Shown here one piece after another: positions 24,169-32,669 of a stretch of 32,669 nt of DNA. Positions within the stretch are counted from its first letter, which is position 1. Each line of letters starts with the position of its first letter. The notes beneath the pieces were generated by a model, which searched no databases, was not told where the DNA came from, and saw only the letters and a program-made list of their open reading frames with translations. The stretch is from Pseudomonadota bacterium (GTDB taxonomy: Bacteria; Pseudomonadota; Gammaproteobacteria; Xanthomonadales; Xanthomonadaceae): contig JAEWBY010000066.1 in the NCBI GenBank assembly GCA_023390905.1, positions 1 to 32,669 on the forward strand, given 5' to 3'. The translations under genes and the position numbers were made by a program.

Positions 24169-27100
24169 TGGAGACTTTCTCCCCCGATGATTCGCGCGAC
24201 TTGGTCACGCATCGCATCGCGCGAAAAAATCGATGCGGCGAAATCAGCACCTGCGCGGGACTGGGCGAGCCACAAATCGTCATCGTCCAACAGGCGCAGG
24301 ACGGAGGCCGCGATCACCGACGCGTCATCCGATGCTTGGCAGAAGCCTGACAGACCAGGCAAGCCTTGAACACCGGTGGTAGTCGTCACAAGCGGCAATC
24401 CTTGCTGCAGAGCCTCGACGACCTTGTTCTTGATGCCGGCACCATATCGCAGCGGCACGACGGCCACGCGAGCGCTGAGGTAATACTGTTCCAAGGCGCC
24501 ATCATCAACGTAACCAGTGACATTCACCCGCTCGCTGTGCAAGGCTTTGACTTCATTTGTGGGCTTGGCCCCCACCAAATGCAAGCGCACGTCCGGCTTG
24601 GTCTCCCACACCCGCGGCATGATCTCGCTAACCAGCCAGAAGGCCGCGTCAACATTTGGTGGATGACCGAATCCGGCGACAAAAAGAATGTCCCTGCGTC
24701 CAGCAGGTGCTGCGTCGGTACGGAAAAAGTCGAAAGCATACGGGCTGATTGCGACGGCCGGCGCCGAGGGCTCCAAAGCGCTCACCTCAGCGGCTTCCTC
24801 GTGGGACGGATAGGTCACCACATCGACCTGACGCCAGATAGCACGCTCCAGTTCTTCCATGCGTTGCGCGTCCGCATGCAAGTCGTGCCTGCCCGTGACC
24901 TCCGCCTCGCGCGCCATGCGGCGAAAATGCAGGTCATGGCCATAGTACGCAATGCGCGCCTGAGAATACTTGCGAATTTCACTGATGTAAGGCAAGGAAA
25001 TGTGCGGTCGCGACAACAGCACAAGATCGAACTCCTTGCCATACTCGGACATGTAGCGGTCGAAGCCTCCGTACCATCGCTCGCCATGGAGTACCTCGAT
25101 ACCACGCGCTTTTAACAACGGAGCGTATTCGGCGTCATACCAGAGATTGTCTGGCCAGAACTTGACCACCCACCCCTGCGCGGTCATTGCCTCCATGAAT
25201 GCAACCATGGTGCGCGAACCGGCATCGCGATCAGGCTGAGGAACATAGTGATCGACCACCAGCACGACTTTCCTGTTCCACGCACGTTCGCGAGCGCGCA
25301 GCACATGTTCTCCATTCGGATAGTGCTGGTCCAGTTCCTTGCCCCACCGTTCAAGGAACTTGCGCTGGTTGATCACCTGGTACGCCTTGCCACCACTGCC
25401 GGTGTCCGTACCATGCGAAATTCCTTCATGGTGGATGACCACTGAAAATGGCGTGTAGTAAGTCGGTTTTCCGAGCGCCCGGAGGCGGAAAGAGAGATCG
25501 GAATCTTCGCAGTATGCCGGCACATAGGTTTCATCGAAGCCGTCCACGGCGGCAAAATCCGATGCCCGAATCAGTATGCTCGCGCCGGAACAGTAGTCCA
25601 CTTCGCGCACGTAATTGAACTCATGGGACGCGGGATCCTGCAATCGTCCGTAATTCCAGGCCGAGCCATCGCGCCAGAGGATGCCGCCAGCCTCCTGCAG
25701 GCGCCCATCCGGATAAACCAGCTTGGAGCCTACGACGCCGGCATCGGGATGAGTGTGGAACACAGCGAGCAGCGCATCCAGCCAACCCTCGGTAACTTCC
25801 GTGTCATTGTTGAGGAAGTAAACGTACTCTCCCCGTGCGCGCCGCGCAGCCGCATTGCAGGAGCGCAGGAAGCCTAGGTTTTCCGGGTTGACGAAGTAAA
25901 CCAAGCCGGGTACTTCCCTGAGTTTTTCCATCTCTGCGTCGCCCGAACAATCTTCGGCGATGATTACCTCCACCGGCACCTTCGGCATGTGCATTGCAAT
26001 GGACCGAAGACAGGAGGCCGTGTACGCAAGATTGCCATAGCTCGGAATAATAATGGACACGGTCGGGCAGTTTGCGGCTTGAAATGCTAGGCCTTGGAGC
26101 AGCGACTCCGTGGATTTTTGGGACTCATGGATTTGCAGCGCGTGAGTCAACCGTTCAATTGGCTTCGCCTGCTGCCGCAGCAGCGAGCGCTTCATCGCTC
26201 GACGCAGGAAGCCCAGTGCCGGCGAACGTGCCAATGCCGTGCCGCGCAACGATTCACTCACTGCCTGCCAGTCACCTCGCGTTATGCGGCCGAATAGTCT
26301 TAGCGGACGAGTGATCCGCCACGAGCGCGATGTCAGCACCTGCTCAAGGTCGGCACGCAGGCGCATTGCTTCCCTTATATGGGCCTCGTGTTGCGCGCGT
26401 AATTGTTCCGCCGTTCGATCTTGGATCTCCAGTTCTTTCGATTTTGCTCGCTGCTCGGCCTGGAGGCAATGCAGTTCAAGTTCGAGGATTTTGGTTTGCT
26501 TCAAACGATCTGCTTCGCGCGCTGTGTCGGCGTCCATTTTCGCGTTATGCGCTTCTTCGGTTTTTTCCTTTAAGCGCTGGTCAAGTTCGGCCAGTTCGGC
26601 CGCGAGTCTGCTGGCTGCTGCCGTATGGTCCGACAACTCCGCATTGAGCGAATCGACTCGTCGATCGCGCTTCGACACTTCTTCGTCCAGATCGGCAATT
26701 CGACTGCGTGCTGCAGTGAGGGCCTCGTCCAGTTCGTGGGCCCATCTTGTACGTTCTTCAATGGTGCCTTGAAGTTCCTGTACCAGATCGCGGGTGCGGT
26801 TTAGCTCGGCATCCAGAGATTGGGCCCAGCGTTGAGCGTCTTCGCGTTCCTGGCTGGATACCTCGAGCAGCCCCCCGAGGCGATGGATCTCCGTGTCTTG
26901 GCTGTGCGCCCATTTGGCAACCTGCCGATGATGCTCGTAGAGGTCTTCGCTTTCGGAGAAAAGTACCGAGGGCAGACCAGTCGGTTCCGCACTGGCGTTG
27001 GTCGCTATGGCAATGTAGTAGACAGGGTTGGCCATCGTCATGACGCGCGATGACACCTGTTCCCGATCATCAACGAGGGCATCGAAACGCGCTATATGCG

Positions 27101-27665
27101 CCGTTTCCGAAATCGGAACAATCGCTGATCCAACTGCAAGGCGATGACCAAAATACTTGACCGACCGGAAATGACGTCGGATTAGCGAATCCAGTTCATC
27201 CCATTCAAGTTCCTTGACGTGGAACTCGTTGTGGTGACCTGACAACTCGCTGTAAACCGCCTTATTTGGCGATGACATCACCATCGTACCGTCGCGACGT
27301 AGGACACGAGCAATTTCCGCCAGCATTTCCTCTTGCTCGTACAGATGCTCGATGGTTTCAAATGACACCACGAGATCTATGCTGCTATCAGGCAATGGCA
27401 GGGCGGTTGCCGAGCCCTGTTCGTAGTGCAGGTTGGGCAGCGGGTAAGTCGCCCGGGCGTGATCCACCGCCTCCTGCGAAATATCCACCCCGACTACCGA
27501 TCGGGCGTGACGCGCTATCATTGCGCTGCCGTATCCCTCGCCGCTGGCGACATCAAGCACATCCTTGTCTGCGACAAGCTGGCGTATCCATGCATATCGG
27601 TGCAAATGTTCCTGACGGATCTCGCCTGCTTCCGTAGGCACGAAGCGCTCGCCGGTGAATTTCAT
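24165..27665 (-). CDS. Methyltransferase / coiled-coil / GT2 / GT4 multidomain polymer synthase
   Basis: An 1166-residue cytoplasmic protein with four parts. (1) A SAM methyltransferase, about 1-225: motif I VLDVASGEGYGS (36-47), VVGVD (57-61), FETIEHL (102-108). (2) A charged coiled coil, about 240-445. (3) A GT2 domain, about 535-785: VSIIIPSYGN, the metal-site NNDTEV (619-624) and CEDSDLSFR (719-727). (4) A GT4/GT-B domain, about 798-1160, with the donor-binding GAGIKNKVVEAL (1075-1086). SRSWRITRPLR (446-456) links the coil to the GTs. No membrane helix or signal is seen. It lies directly behind wzt and before the heptose genes with ATGA overlaps, so it probably builds and caps the polymer that Wzm/Wzt export. 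WbdD of E. coli O9a has methyltransferase, kinase and coil; here the kinase is missing and two transferases are fused. Confidence 0.85.
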   Translation of the reverse strand: MKFTGERFVPTEAGEIRQEHLHRYAWIRQLVADKDVLDVASGEGYGSAMIARHARSVVGVDISQEAVDHARATYPLPNLHYEQGSATALPLPDSSIDLVVSFETIEHLYEQEEMLAEIARVLRRDGTMVMSSPNKAVYSELSGHHNEFHVKELEWDELDSLIRRHFRSVKYFGHRLAVGSAIVPISETAHIARFDALVDDREQVSSRVMTMANPVYYIAIATNASAEPTGLPSVLFSESEDLYEHHRQVAKWAHSQDTEIHRLGGLLEVSSQEREDAQRWAQSLDAELNRTRDLVQELQGTIEERTRWAHELDEALTAARSRIADLDEEVSKRDRRVDSLNAELSDHTAAASRLAAELAELDQRLKEKTEEAHNAKMDADTAREADRLKQTKILELELHCLQAEQRAKSKELEIQDRTAEQLRAQHEAHIREAMRLRADLEQVLTSRSWRITRPLRLFGRITRGDWQAVSESLRGTALARSPALGFLRRAMKRSLLRQQAKPIERLTHALQIHESQKSTESLLQGLAFQAANCPTVSIIIPSYGNLAYTASCLRSIAMHMPKVPVEVIIAEDCSGDAEMEKLREVPGLVYFVNPENLGFLRSCNAAARRARGEYVYFLNNDTEVTEGWLDALLAVFHTHPDAGVVGSKLVYPDGRLQEAGGILWRDGSAWNYGRLQDPASHEFNYVREVDYCSGASILIRASDFAAVDGFDETYVPAYCEDSDLSFRLRALGKPTYYTPFSVVIHHEGISHGTDTGSGGKAYQVINQRKFLERWGKELDQHYPNGEHVLRARERAWNRKVVLVVDHYVPQPDRDAGSRTMVAFMEAMTAQGWVVKFWPDNLWYDAEYAPLLKARGIEVLHGERWYGGFDRYMSEYGKEFDLVLLSRPHISLPYISEIRKYSQARIAYYGHDLHFRRMAREAEVTGRHDLHADAQRMEELERAIWRQVDVVTYPSHEEAAEVSALEPSAPAVAISPYAFDFFRTDAAPAGRRDILFVAGFGHPPNVDAAFWLVSEIMPRVWETKPDVRLHLVGAKPTNEVKALHSERVNVTGYVDDGALEQYYLSARVAVVPLRYGAGIKNKVVEALQQGLPLVTTTTGVQGLPGLSGFCQASDDASVIAASVLRLLDDDDLWLAQSRAGADFAASIFSRDAMRDQVARIIGGESLQ

Positions 27666-29032
27666 GCCCGCTCCTCGCGGACCAACTGTATATCCAGCAT
27701 CGGAATGCCAACCAATCCATGACGCATCGTTGTCTCAGTCGCTCTTATCTGCAATGCATCATGAATCCAATGGTGTTGTGTATGATCTTCCTGCGTTCCG
27801 GAAGCCACAGCCACATCAAACAGATACGAACCGGAAGGCAACGTCGGCATGCGAAAGCGAAACTCTGCCGTGAGACGATCGCCCGCTGCACCTCGCGGCG
27901 ATTGGTCTCGGGTACTCATATGCGTGTTGTCGCCGAATAGTCGCTGTCCTAATCGGTCTTTCAGATAGAAGCCCAAGATCACGCGATCAAGCGGCTGCAA
28001 CAACTCGACCTTGATCGACAGACGGACAACCTCACCGCCCTGCAGGACATGCAGTGCGTTGCCATCGTCATCGTTCAGCTGAACATCGACGATCCGAGCA
28101 CCGCCGGCCCCGAATGCCATGCCGGTATTGTCTGGGTCGAACTCGAACACATCGAAACTTGCGCGCGGCATCGCCGCGTCCCCGCGTCGTTGACGCACAT
28201 CGCGCTCATCCAGTTCGCGATTGCCTTGGTTGTCAGACGAGACCGCCACCTTGACCGCGTGCTGCGCCACGCGACCACGCTCGGTGGCGTGTTGCTGTGC
28301 GAGATAGGTTTCCACCACCGACTTGGAATCGCCTTCCAAACGGATCCTTCCTTCGTCCAGCCAGATGGCTCGATCGCACAAGTTCGTGACCGCTCCGGAG
28401 TCGTGACTGACGAATAACAAGGTGCCGTTCTTCTGGAATTCCCGTAAGTAGCGCATGCATTTCTGAGCGAAGAATGCGTCACCCACCGATAGAGCTTCAT
28501 CCACGATTAGAATGTCAGCGTCGACGTGCGCGATGACCGCGAAAGCCAGGCGCACTGTCATGCCACTAGAATAGCTACGAACAGGCTGGTCGATGAAGTC
28601 CCCGATATCGGCAAACGCCATGATGCTGGCGAGTCGATCCTCAACCTGGGTGCGCGAAAGGCCCAAGATAGCGGCGTTCAAGAACACGTTTTCGCGGCCG
28701 GTAAAATCGGGATTGAAACCGCTGCCCAACTCCAACAACGCAGCAACTTTTCCCCTGACATGCACGCTCCCCTGCGTGGGGCTGAGCGTCCCAGCGATCA
28801 TCTGGAGCAGCGTCGATTTCCCCGAGCCATTGCGTCCGATGATGCCGAACGTTTCTCCGCGGCGGATCTCCAACGTCAGATCCCGAACCGCCCAAAACTC
28901 CTTGGCGAAGCGGCTCGTCCGCATGAGACCCTGCATCAGGCGATGAGCCGGCTTATCGTACATCTGATAGCACTTACCGAGGTCGCGAATGGATATCGCG
29001 ACATCGGACGAGGCGACCGCATCAGAGGACAT
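27662..29032 (-). CDS. wzt: O-antigen ABC transporter ATP-binding protein with carbohydrate-binding domain
   Basis: A 456-residue protein. The N-terminal ATPase (about 10-245) shows GRNGSGKST (66-74), the signature SYSSGM (153-158), Walker B ILIVDEAL (174-181) and the switch histidine in LFVSHDSG. The C-terminal extension (about 300-452), including GFYLKDRLGQRLFGDNT (354-370), is the beta-sandwich carbohydrate-binding domain of O9a-type Wzt proteins, which recognise a modified chain end before export. Wzt proteins without it handle uncapped chains, so the extension fits the methyltransferase in the next gene. It overlaps wzm by 11 bp and the large synthase by 4 bp. Confidence 0.93.
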   Translation of the reverse strand: MSSDAVASSDVAISIRDLGKCYQMYDKPAHRLMQGLMRTSRFAKEFWAVRDLTLEIRRGETFGIIGRNGSGKSTLLQMIAGTLSPTQGSVHVRGKVAALLELGSGFNPDFTGRENVFLNAAILGLSRTQVEDRLASIMAFADIGDFIDQPVRSYSSGMTVRLAFAVIAHVDADILIVDEALSVGDAFFAQKCMRYLREFQKNGTLLFVSHDSGAVTNLCDRAIWLDEGRIRLEGDSKSVVETYLAQQHATERGRVAQHAVKVAVSSDNQGNRELDERDVRQRRGDAAMPRASFDVFEFDPDNTGMAFGAGGARIVDVQLNDDDGNALHVLQGGEVVRLSIKVELLQPLDRVILGFYLKDRLGQRLFGDNTHMSTRDQSPRGAAGDRLTAEFRFRMPTLPSGSYLFDVAVASGTQEDHTQHHWIHDALQIRATETTMRHGLVGIPMLDIQLVREERA

Positions 29033-29846
29033 CGGCGAACCCCCTGCGCATTTTCTGGAAAACCAGGAATGCTAGGAACGAGAAGGCCAGTGCACAGCAG
29101 GTATAGAGCACCAGTGTGCTCCAGTCTGGGGAGCGGCCCCAAATCACGAGTTCGCGTGCCTGATCAATAATGAACGTCAACGGATTGGCATTAAATATCC
29201 ATCGGAAGTTGTCCGGCAGCGCTTGCACTGGGACAATGGCCGACGATAGAAACAGCAACGCAGTGGCTAACACGCCCACAACCTGCCCAATGTCGCGCAG
29301 GAAAACTCCGAGCGCTGACACCAACCAGCCCACACCCAACACCAGAATGAAAAGCGGCAATAAGATTACTGGTAGCAATAGCGTCGTTGCGTGAAGTTCT
29401 CCATGGAGGAAGACCTTCATCAAAACAAGCACCACCAAATTCATCCCCAAGTGGAAAATCGCCGACAGGCTCATGCTCCACGGGAGGATGTGCAAAGGAA
29501 ATACCACTTTCTTGACATAATTCGCGTTGGACAGAATCAACTGGGGAGCACGTGTCAGGCACTCGGCGAAGAAGCCGTGGATAATCAGGCCTACAAACAA
29601 GATCAGAGTGAAGTCCATGGTGCTGCCGGACGTGCCAGGCCAGCGACTCTTCAGGATATAGCCGAATGCCAGGGTGTAGACCATTAGCATCAGGAACGGG
29701 CTGATCAGCGCCCATAGCAGGCCGAAGCTCGCACCGCGATAGCGCCCCAGGATCTCTCGCTTGGTCAATTCCTTGGTCAACGACCGATATCGCAGGATCG
29801 CGTCGACTGGCGTGGCCAAACCCGCTTCAGTGGAAAGCATCCTCAT
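29022..29846 (-). CDS. wzm: O-antigen ABC transporter permease
   Basis: A 274-residue inner-membrane permease (ABC-2 type) that moves the lipid-linked polymer to the periplasmic side. The N-terminal stretch RYRGASFGLLWALISPF (35-51) is typical of Wzm/TagG/KpsM permeases, and about six hydrophobic segments follow. Two start codons are possible: ATG 29846, overlapping the metB stop by four bases (ATGA), and ATG 29840, which would drop two residues. The longer frame upstream is only the antisense-free read-through of metB sequence in another frame and is not used. Confidence 0.92.
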   Translation of the reverse strand: MRMLSTEAGLATPVDAILRYRSLTKELTKREILGRYRGASFGLLWALISPFLMLMVYTLAFGYILKSRWPGTSGSTMDFTLILFVGLIIHGFFAECLTRAPQLILSNANYVKKVVFPLHILPWSMSLSAIFHLGMNLVVLVLMKVFLHGELHATTLLLPVILLPLFILVLGVGWLVSALGVFLRDIGQVVGVLATALLFLSSAIVPVQALPDNFRWIFNANPLTFIIDQARELVIWGRSPDWSTLVLYTCCALAFSFLAFLVFQKMRRGFADVL

Positions 29847-31018
29847 AATGCGGCAAGCAGATCGCTTCTCAAATCTGATACGTCCTCCACCCCCACACTC
29901 AACCGCACCAGCCCATCGGTAATGCCCAGCGCGGCGCGACGTTCGGGTGGAATGGATGCGTGCGTCATCACCGCGGGGTGGTTGACCAGGCTTTCGACGC
30001 CGCCCAGTGATTCGGCCAGCGTGAACAGGTGCGTGTTCTCGCAGAACCTGCGGGCGGATTCGAAGCCGCCTTTCAGCACGATGGAGATGATGCCGCCGAA
30101 GCCCTGCATCTGGCGCGCGGCCAGTGCGTGATGCGGATGATTGGCAAGGCCCGGATAGATGACCTTTTCGACCGCCGGCTGGGTCTGCAGCCATTCGGCC
30201 AGCGCCAGGGCGTTCTCGCAGTGCGCTTTCATGCGCAGGTGCAGTGTCTTCAGGCCGCGCAACGCGAGGAAGCTGTCAAACGGTCCCTGCACACCGCCAA
30301 TGGAGTTCTGCAGGAAGGCCATCTGTTCGGCCAGTTCCTGATCATCGCCCACCACCACCATGCCGCCGACCATGTCGGAGTGGCCATTGAGGTACTTGGT
30401 GGCCGAGTGCATCACCAGATGGGCACCGAGCGCGAGCGGGCGCTGCAGGATCGGCGAGGCAAACGTGTTGTCGACCACCACGATGAGTTTGCGCTTCCGT
30501 GCAATGTCGGCAATCGCCTGGATATCGACGATCTTGAGCATCGGATTGGTCGGCGTTTCAATCCAGACCATGCGCGTTTCGGGGCGAATCGCCGTCTCGA
30601 AGGCTGCCGGATCGGTCAGGTCGACGAAGCTGAAGTCCAGACCCGCACTGCGCCTGCGCACGCGTTCGAACAGACGGTAGCTGCCGCCGTACAGATCATC
30701 CATGGCGATGACGTGGCTGCCGGTATCCAGCAATTCCAGCACGGTCGATGTGGCCGCCATGCCCGACGCGAAAGCAAATCCGCGGCTGCCGCCTTCGAGT
30801 GCGGCAACGCAACGTTCATAGGCGAAGCGCGTTGGATTGTGAGTACGTGAATACTCGAAACCCTGATGCACGCCGGGGCTCGCCTGCGCATAGGTCGAGG
30901 TGGCGTAGATGGGCGGCATCACCGCGCCCGTGCTCGGATCGGGCGCCTGACCGCCGTGGATGGCGAGCGTGCCGAGGGCGAGCGGCGATGCACTCCCGCT
31001 GTGTGTGGAGTCCGACAT
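29843..31018 (-). CDS. metB: Cystathionine gamma-synthase/gamma-lyase family enzyme
   Basis: A 391-residue PLP enzyme of the Cys/Met metabolism family. The PLP lysine is Lys208 in HSATKYLNGHSD; Asp183 in VVDNTF, EYSRTHNPTR and SGMAATSTVL are conserved cofactor-site segments. Gamma-synthase and gamma-lyase are hard to tell apart by eye. The cystathionine beta-synthase just upstream suggests reverse transsulfuration (gamma-lyase), while the gene at this LPS border is often called metB. ATG 31018 has a good AAAGGAT ribosome site. Its stop overlaps the wzm start, so an amino-acid enzyme leads the polysaccharide operon. Confidence 0.9.
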   Translation of the reverse strand: MSDSTHSGSASPLALGTLAIHGGQAPDPSTGAVMPPIYATSTYAQASPGVHQGFEYSRTHNPTRFAYERCVAALEGGSRGFAFASGMAATSTVLELLDTGSHVIAMDDLYGGSYRLFERVRRRSAGLDFSFVDLTDPAAFETAIRPETRMVWIETPTNPMLKIVDIQAIADIARKRKLIVVVDNTFASPILQRPLALGAHLVMHSATKYLNGHSDMVGGMVVVGDDQELAEQMAFLQNSIGGVQGPFDSFLALRGLKTLHLRMKAHCENALALAEWLQTQPAVEKVIYPGLANHPHHALAARQMQGFGGIISIVLKGGFESARRFCENTHLFTLAESLGGVESLVNHPAVMTHASIPPERRAALGITDGLVRLSVGVEDVSDLRSDLLAAL

Positions 31019-31044
31019 GGCAGATCCTTTGAAATCGGACTCGG

Positions 31045-31071
31045 ATTCTAGCAGTCGAGCCTTAACGTGAA
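31045..31071 (-). promoter_or_regulatory. Candidate promoter for metB and the right-arm operon
   Basis: On the minus strand TTCACG (31071-31066) and TAGAAT (31050-31045) form a -35/-10 pair with a 15-base spacer, which is shorter than ideal. TAGAAT is followed by CC, much like the TAGAATCACC before etfB. It lies in the 88-bp gap between the cystathionine beta-synthase gene and metB. Read-through from the upstream gene is equally possible, as no strong terminator is seen in the gap. Confidence 0.35.
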
Positions 31072-31106
31072 GTCCTTTCCGCGCGCCGTCTGGCGGACAT
31101 ATCCCT

Positions 31107-32477
<1,371 letters not shown>

Positions 32478-32527
32478 GCGGCCGGCATCCACGCGAATTG
32501 GAGCCGGATTATCGCATCGAGTGACGC

Positions 32528-32553
32528 GGGGGGGCGCGGCCCCCCCCGGGGGG
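32528..32553. repeat. G/C homopolymer tracts in a divergent promoter region
   Basis: Seven G (32528-32534), eight C (32540-32547) and six G (32548-32553) follow each other within 26 bases, between the divergent cystathionine beta-synthase and isomerase-like genes. The first G run and the C run can pair as a 7-bp hairpin. The last G run directly precedes the GAGGA ribosome site of the rightward gene. Such runs are prone to slippage in replication and in sequencing. Confidence 0.6.
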
Positions 32554-32559
32554 CGAGGA

Positions 32560-32669
32560 ATGTGGAACGACGACGCGATCGATTTCTGGTTCTCGATCGG
32601 CAGCACCTATACGTACCTGACGGTGTCGCGGCTGGCACAGGTCGAGGCTGCGCACGGCTTGCGCTTCCG
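32560..32669 (+). CDS. DsbA-family 2-hydroxychromene-2-carboxylate isomerase-like protein (5' part only)
   Basis: The window ends after 36 complete codons. The visible peptide begins MWNDDAIDFWFSIGSTYTYL; the IDFWFSIGSTYTYL stretch is the first strand and turn of DsbA-fold proteins of the HCCA isomerase/kappa-class GST type, in which a Ser in the S-x-Y/T-x-Y turn replaces the CxxC of DsbA. A GAGGA ribosome site touches the ATG closely, so the spacing is unusually short; GGGG further upstream may serve instead. The substrate and full domain layout cannot be seen. Confidence 0.65.
   Translation, partial: MWNDDAIDFWFSIGSTYTYLTVSRLAQVEAAHGLRF

Larger units (their letters stand above)
15651..29846. 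other. Surface-polysaccharide (O-antigen) locus between etfA and metB
   Basis: The stretch between etfA and metB carries only genes for sugar activation, glycosyl transfer, export and lipid-carrier flipping, and its G+C is visibly lower than on both sides. The left arm (15760-18850, plus strand) and the right arm (29846-21274, minus strand) are two operons pointing towards each other, with a leftward membrane-protein gene (18871-20784) between them. The same flanks border the strain-variable LPS cluster of Xanthomonas. It has wzm/wzt and no recognisable wzx, wzy or wzz, so the main polymer is exported by the ABC-transporter route. Confidence 0.85.

Noticed and set aside
15651..29846. JUMPstart/ops element, wzy and wzz genes
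   Set aside because: Looked for as usual parts of O-antigen loci; none was recognised, consistent with the ABC-transporter route.

Overview
The window is high-GC bacterial DNA whose gene families and gene order point to the Xanthomonadaceae (Xanthomonas, Lysobacter, Luteimonas, Stenotrophomonas relatives). The clues are an MvaT/Bv3F-type H-NS protein that starts MSIDL, a STAS-MlaE fusion followed by a METRANYVLIG-type MCE protein, heptad DNA repeats of the type GATTCGG, and above all an O-antigen locus lying between etfBA and the cystathionine gene metB, the known hypervariable LPS site of Xanthomonas. The exact genus cannot be decided from the sequence alone. No rRNA, tRNA, CRISPR array, insertion sequence or phage gene was found.

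Left flank (1-15650) is core genome. It holds an H-NS protein with a good terminator, a ThrE-like exporter, and a five-gene run with touching or overlapping ends: EamA permease, STAS-MlaE, MlaF, a long MCE protein and an outer-membrane-type lipoprotein, together a lipid ABC transport machine. Next come alkB and, divergent from it, ETF-ubiquinone oxidoreductase. A lipoprotein metalloprotease with six FG-GAP repeats follows, then a two-subunit 3-oxoacid CoA-transferase, an orphan SAM methyltransferase and the etfB-etfA pair. ETF, ETF-QO and the CoA-transferase all serve fatty-acid, amino-acid and ketoacid oxidation.

The centre (15651-29846) is the surface-polysaccharide locus and is visibly poorer in G+C than its flanks (53% and 72% in one hand-counted 60-base line from each). 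It has two arms. The left arm reads rightwards: NeuD-type acyltransferase, GtrA flippase, DegT aminotransferase and GtrB polyprenyl-phosphate glycosyltransferase. It faces a leftward 637-residue GT-C-like membrane protein. Together these look like a machine that makes an N-acylated amino sugar, loads it on a lipid carrier, flips it and adds it in the periplasm. The right arm reads leftwards and is one unbroken chain of overlapping genes: metB, wzm, wzt, a 1166-residue methyltransferase/coiled-coil/GT2/GT4 fusion, then hddA, gmhA, hddC and gmhB. This is an ABC-transporter-dependent O-polysaccharide pathway with its own supply of GDP-D-glycero-alpha-D-manno-heptose. The most interesting idea in the window is that the 1166-residue protein is cap methyltransferase, coiled-coil length ruler and polymerase in one chain, feeding a Wzt that carries the C-terminal carbohydrate-binding domain.

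Right flank (29843-32669) returns to core genes: metB and cystathionine beta-synthase (sulfur amino acid metabolism), a divergent spacer with G and C homopolymer runs, and the first 36 codons of a DsbA-fold isomerase-like gene cut by the window end.
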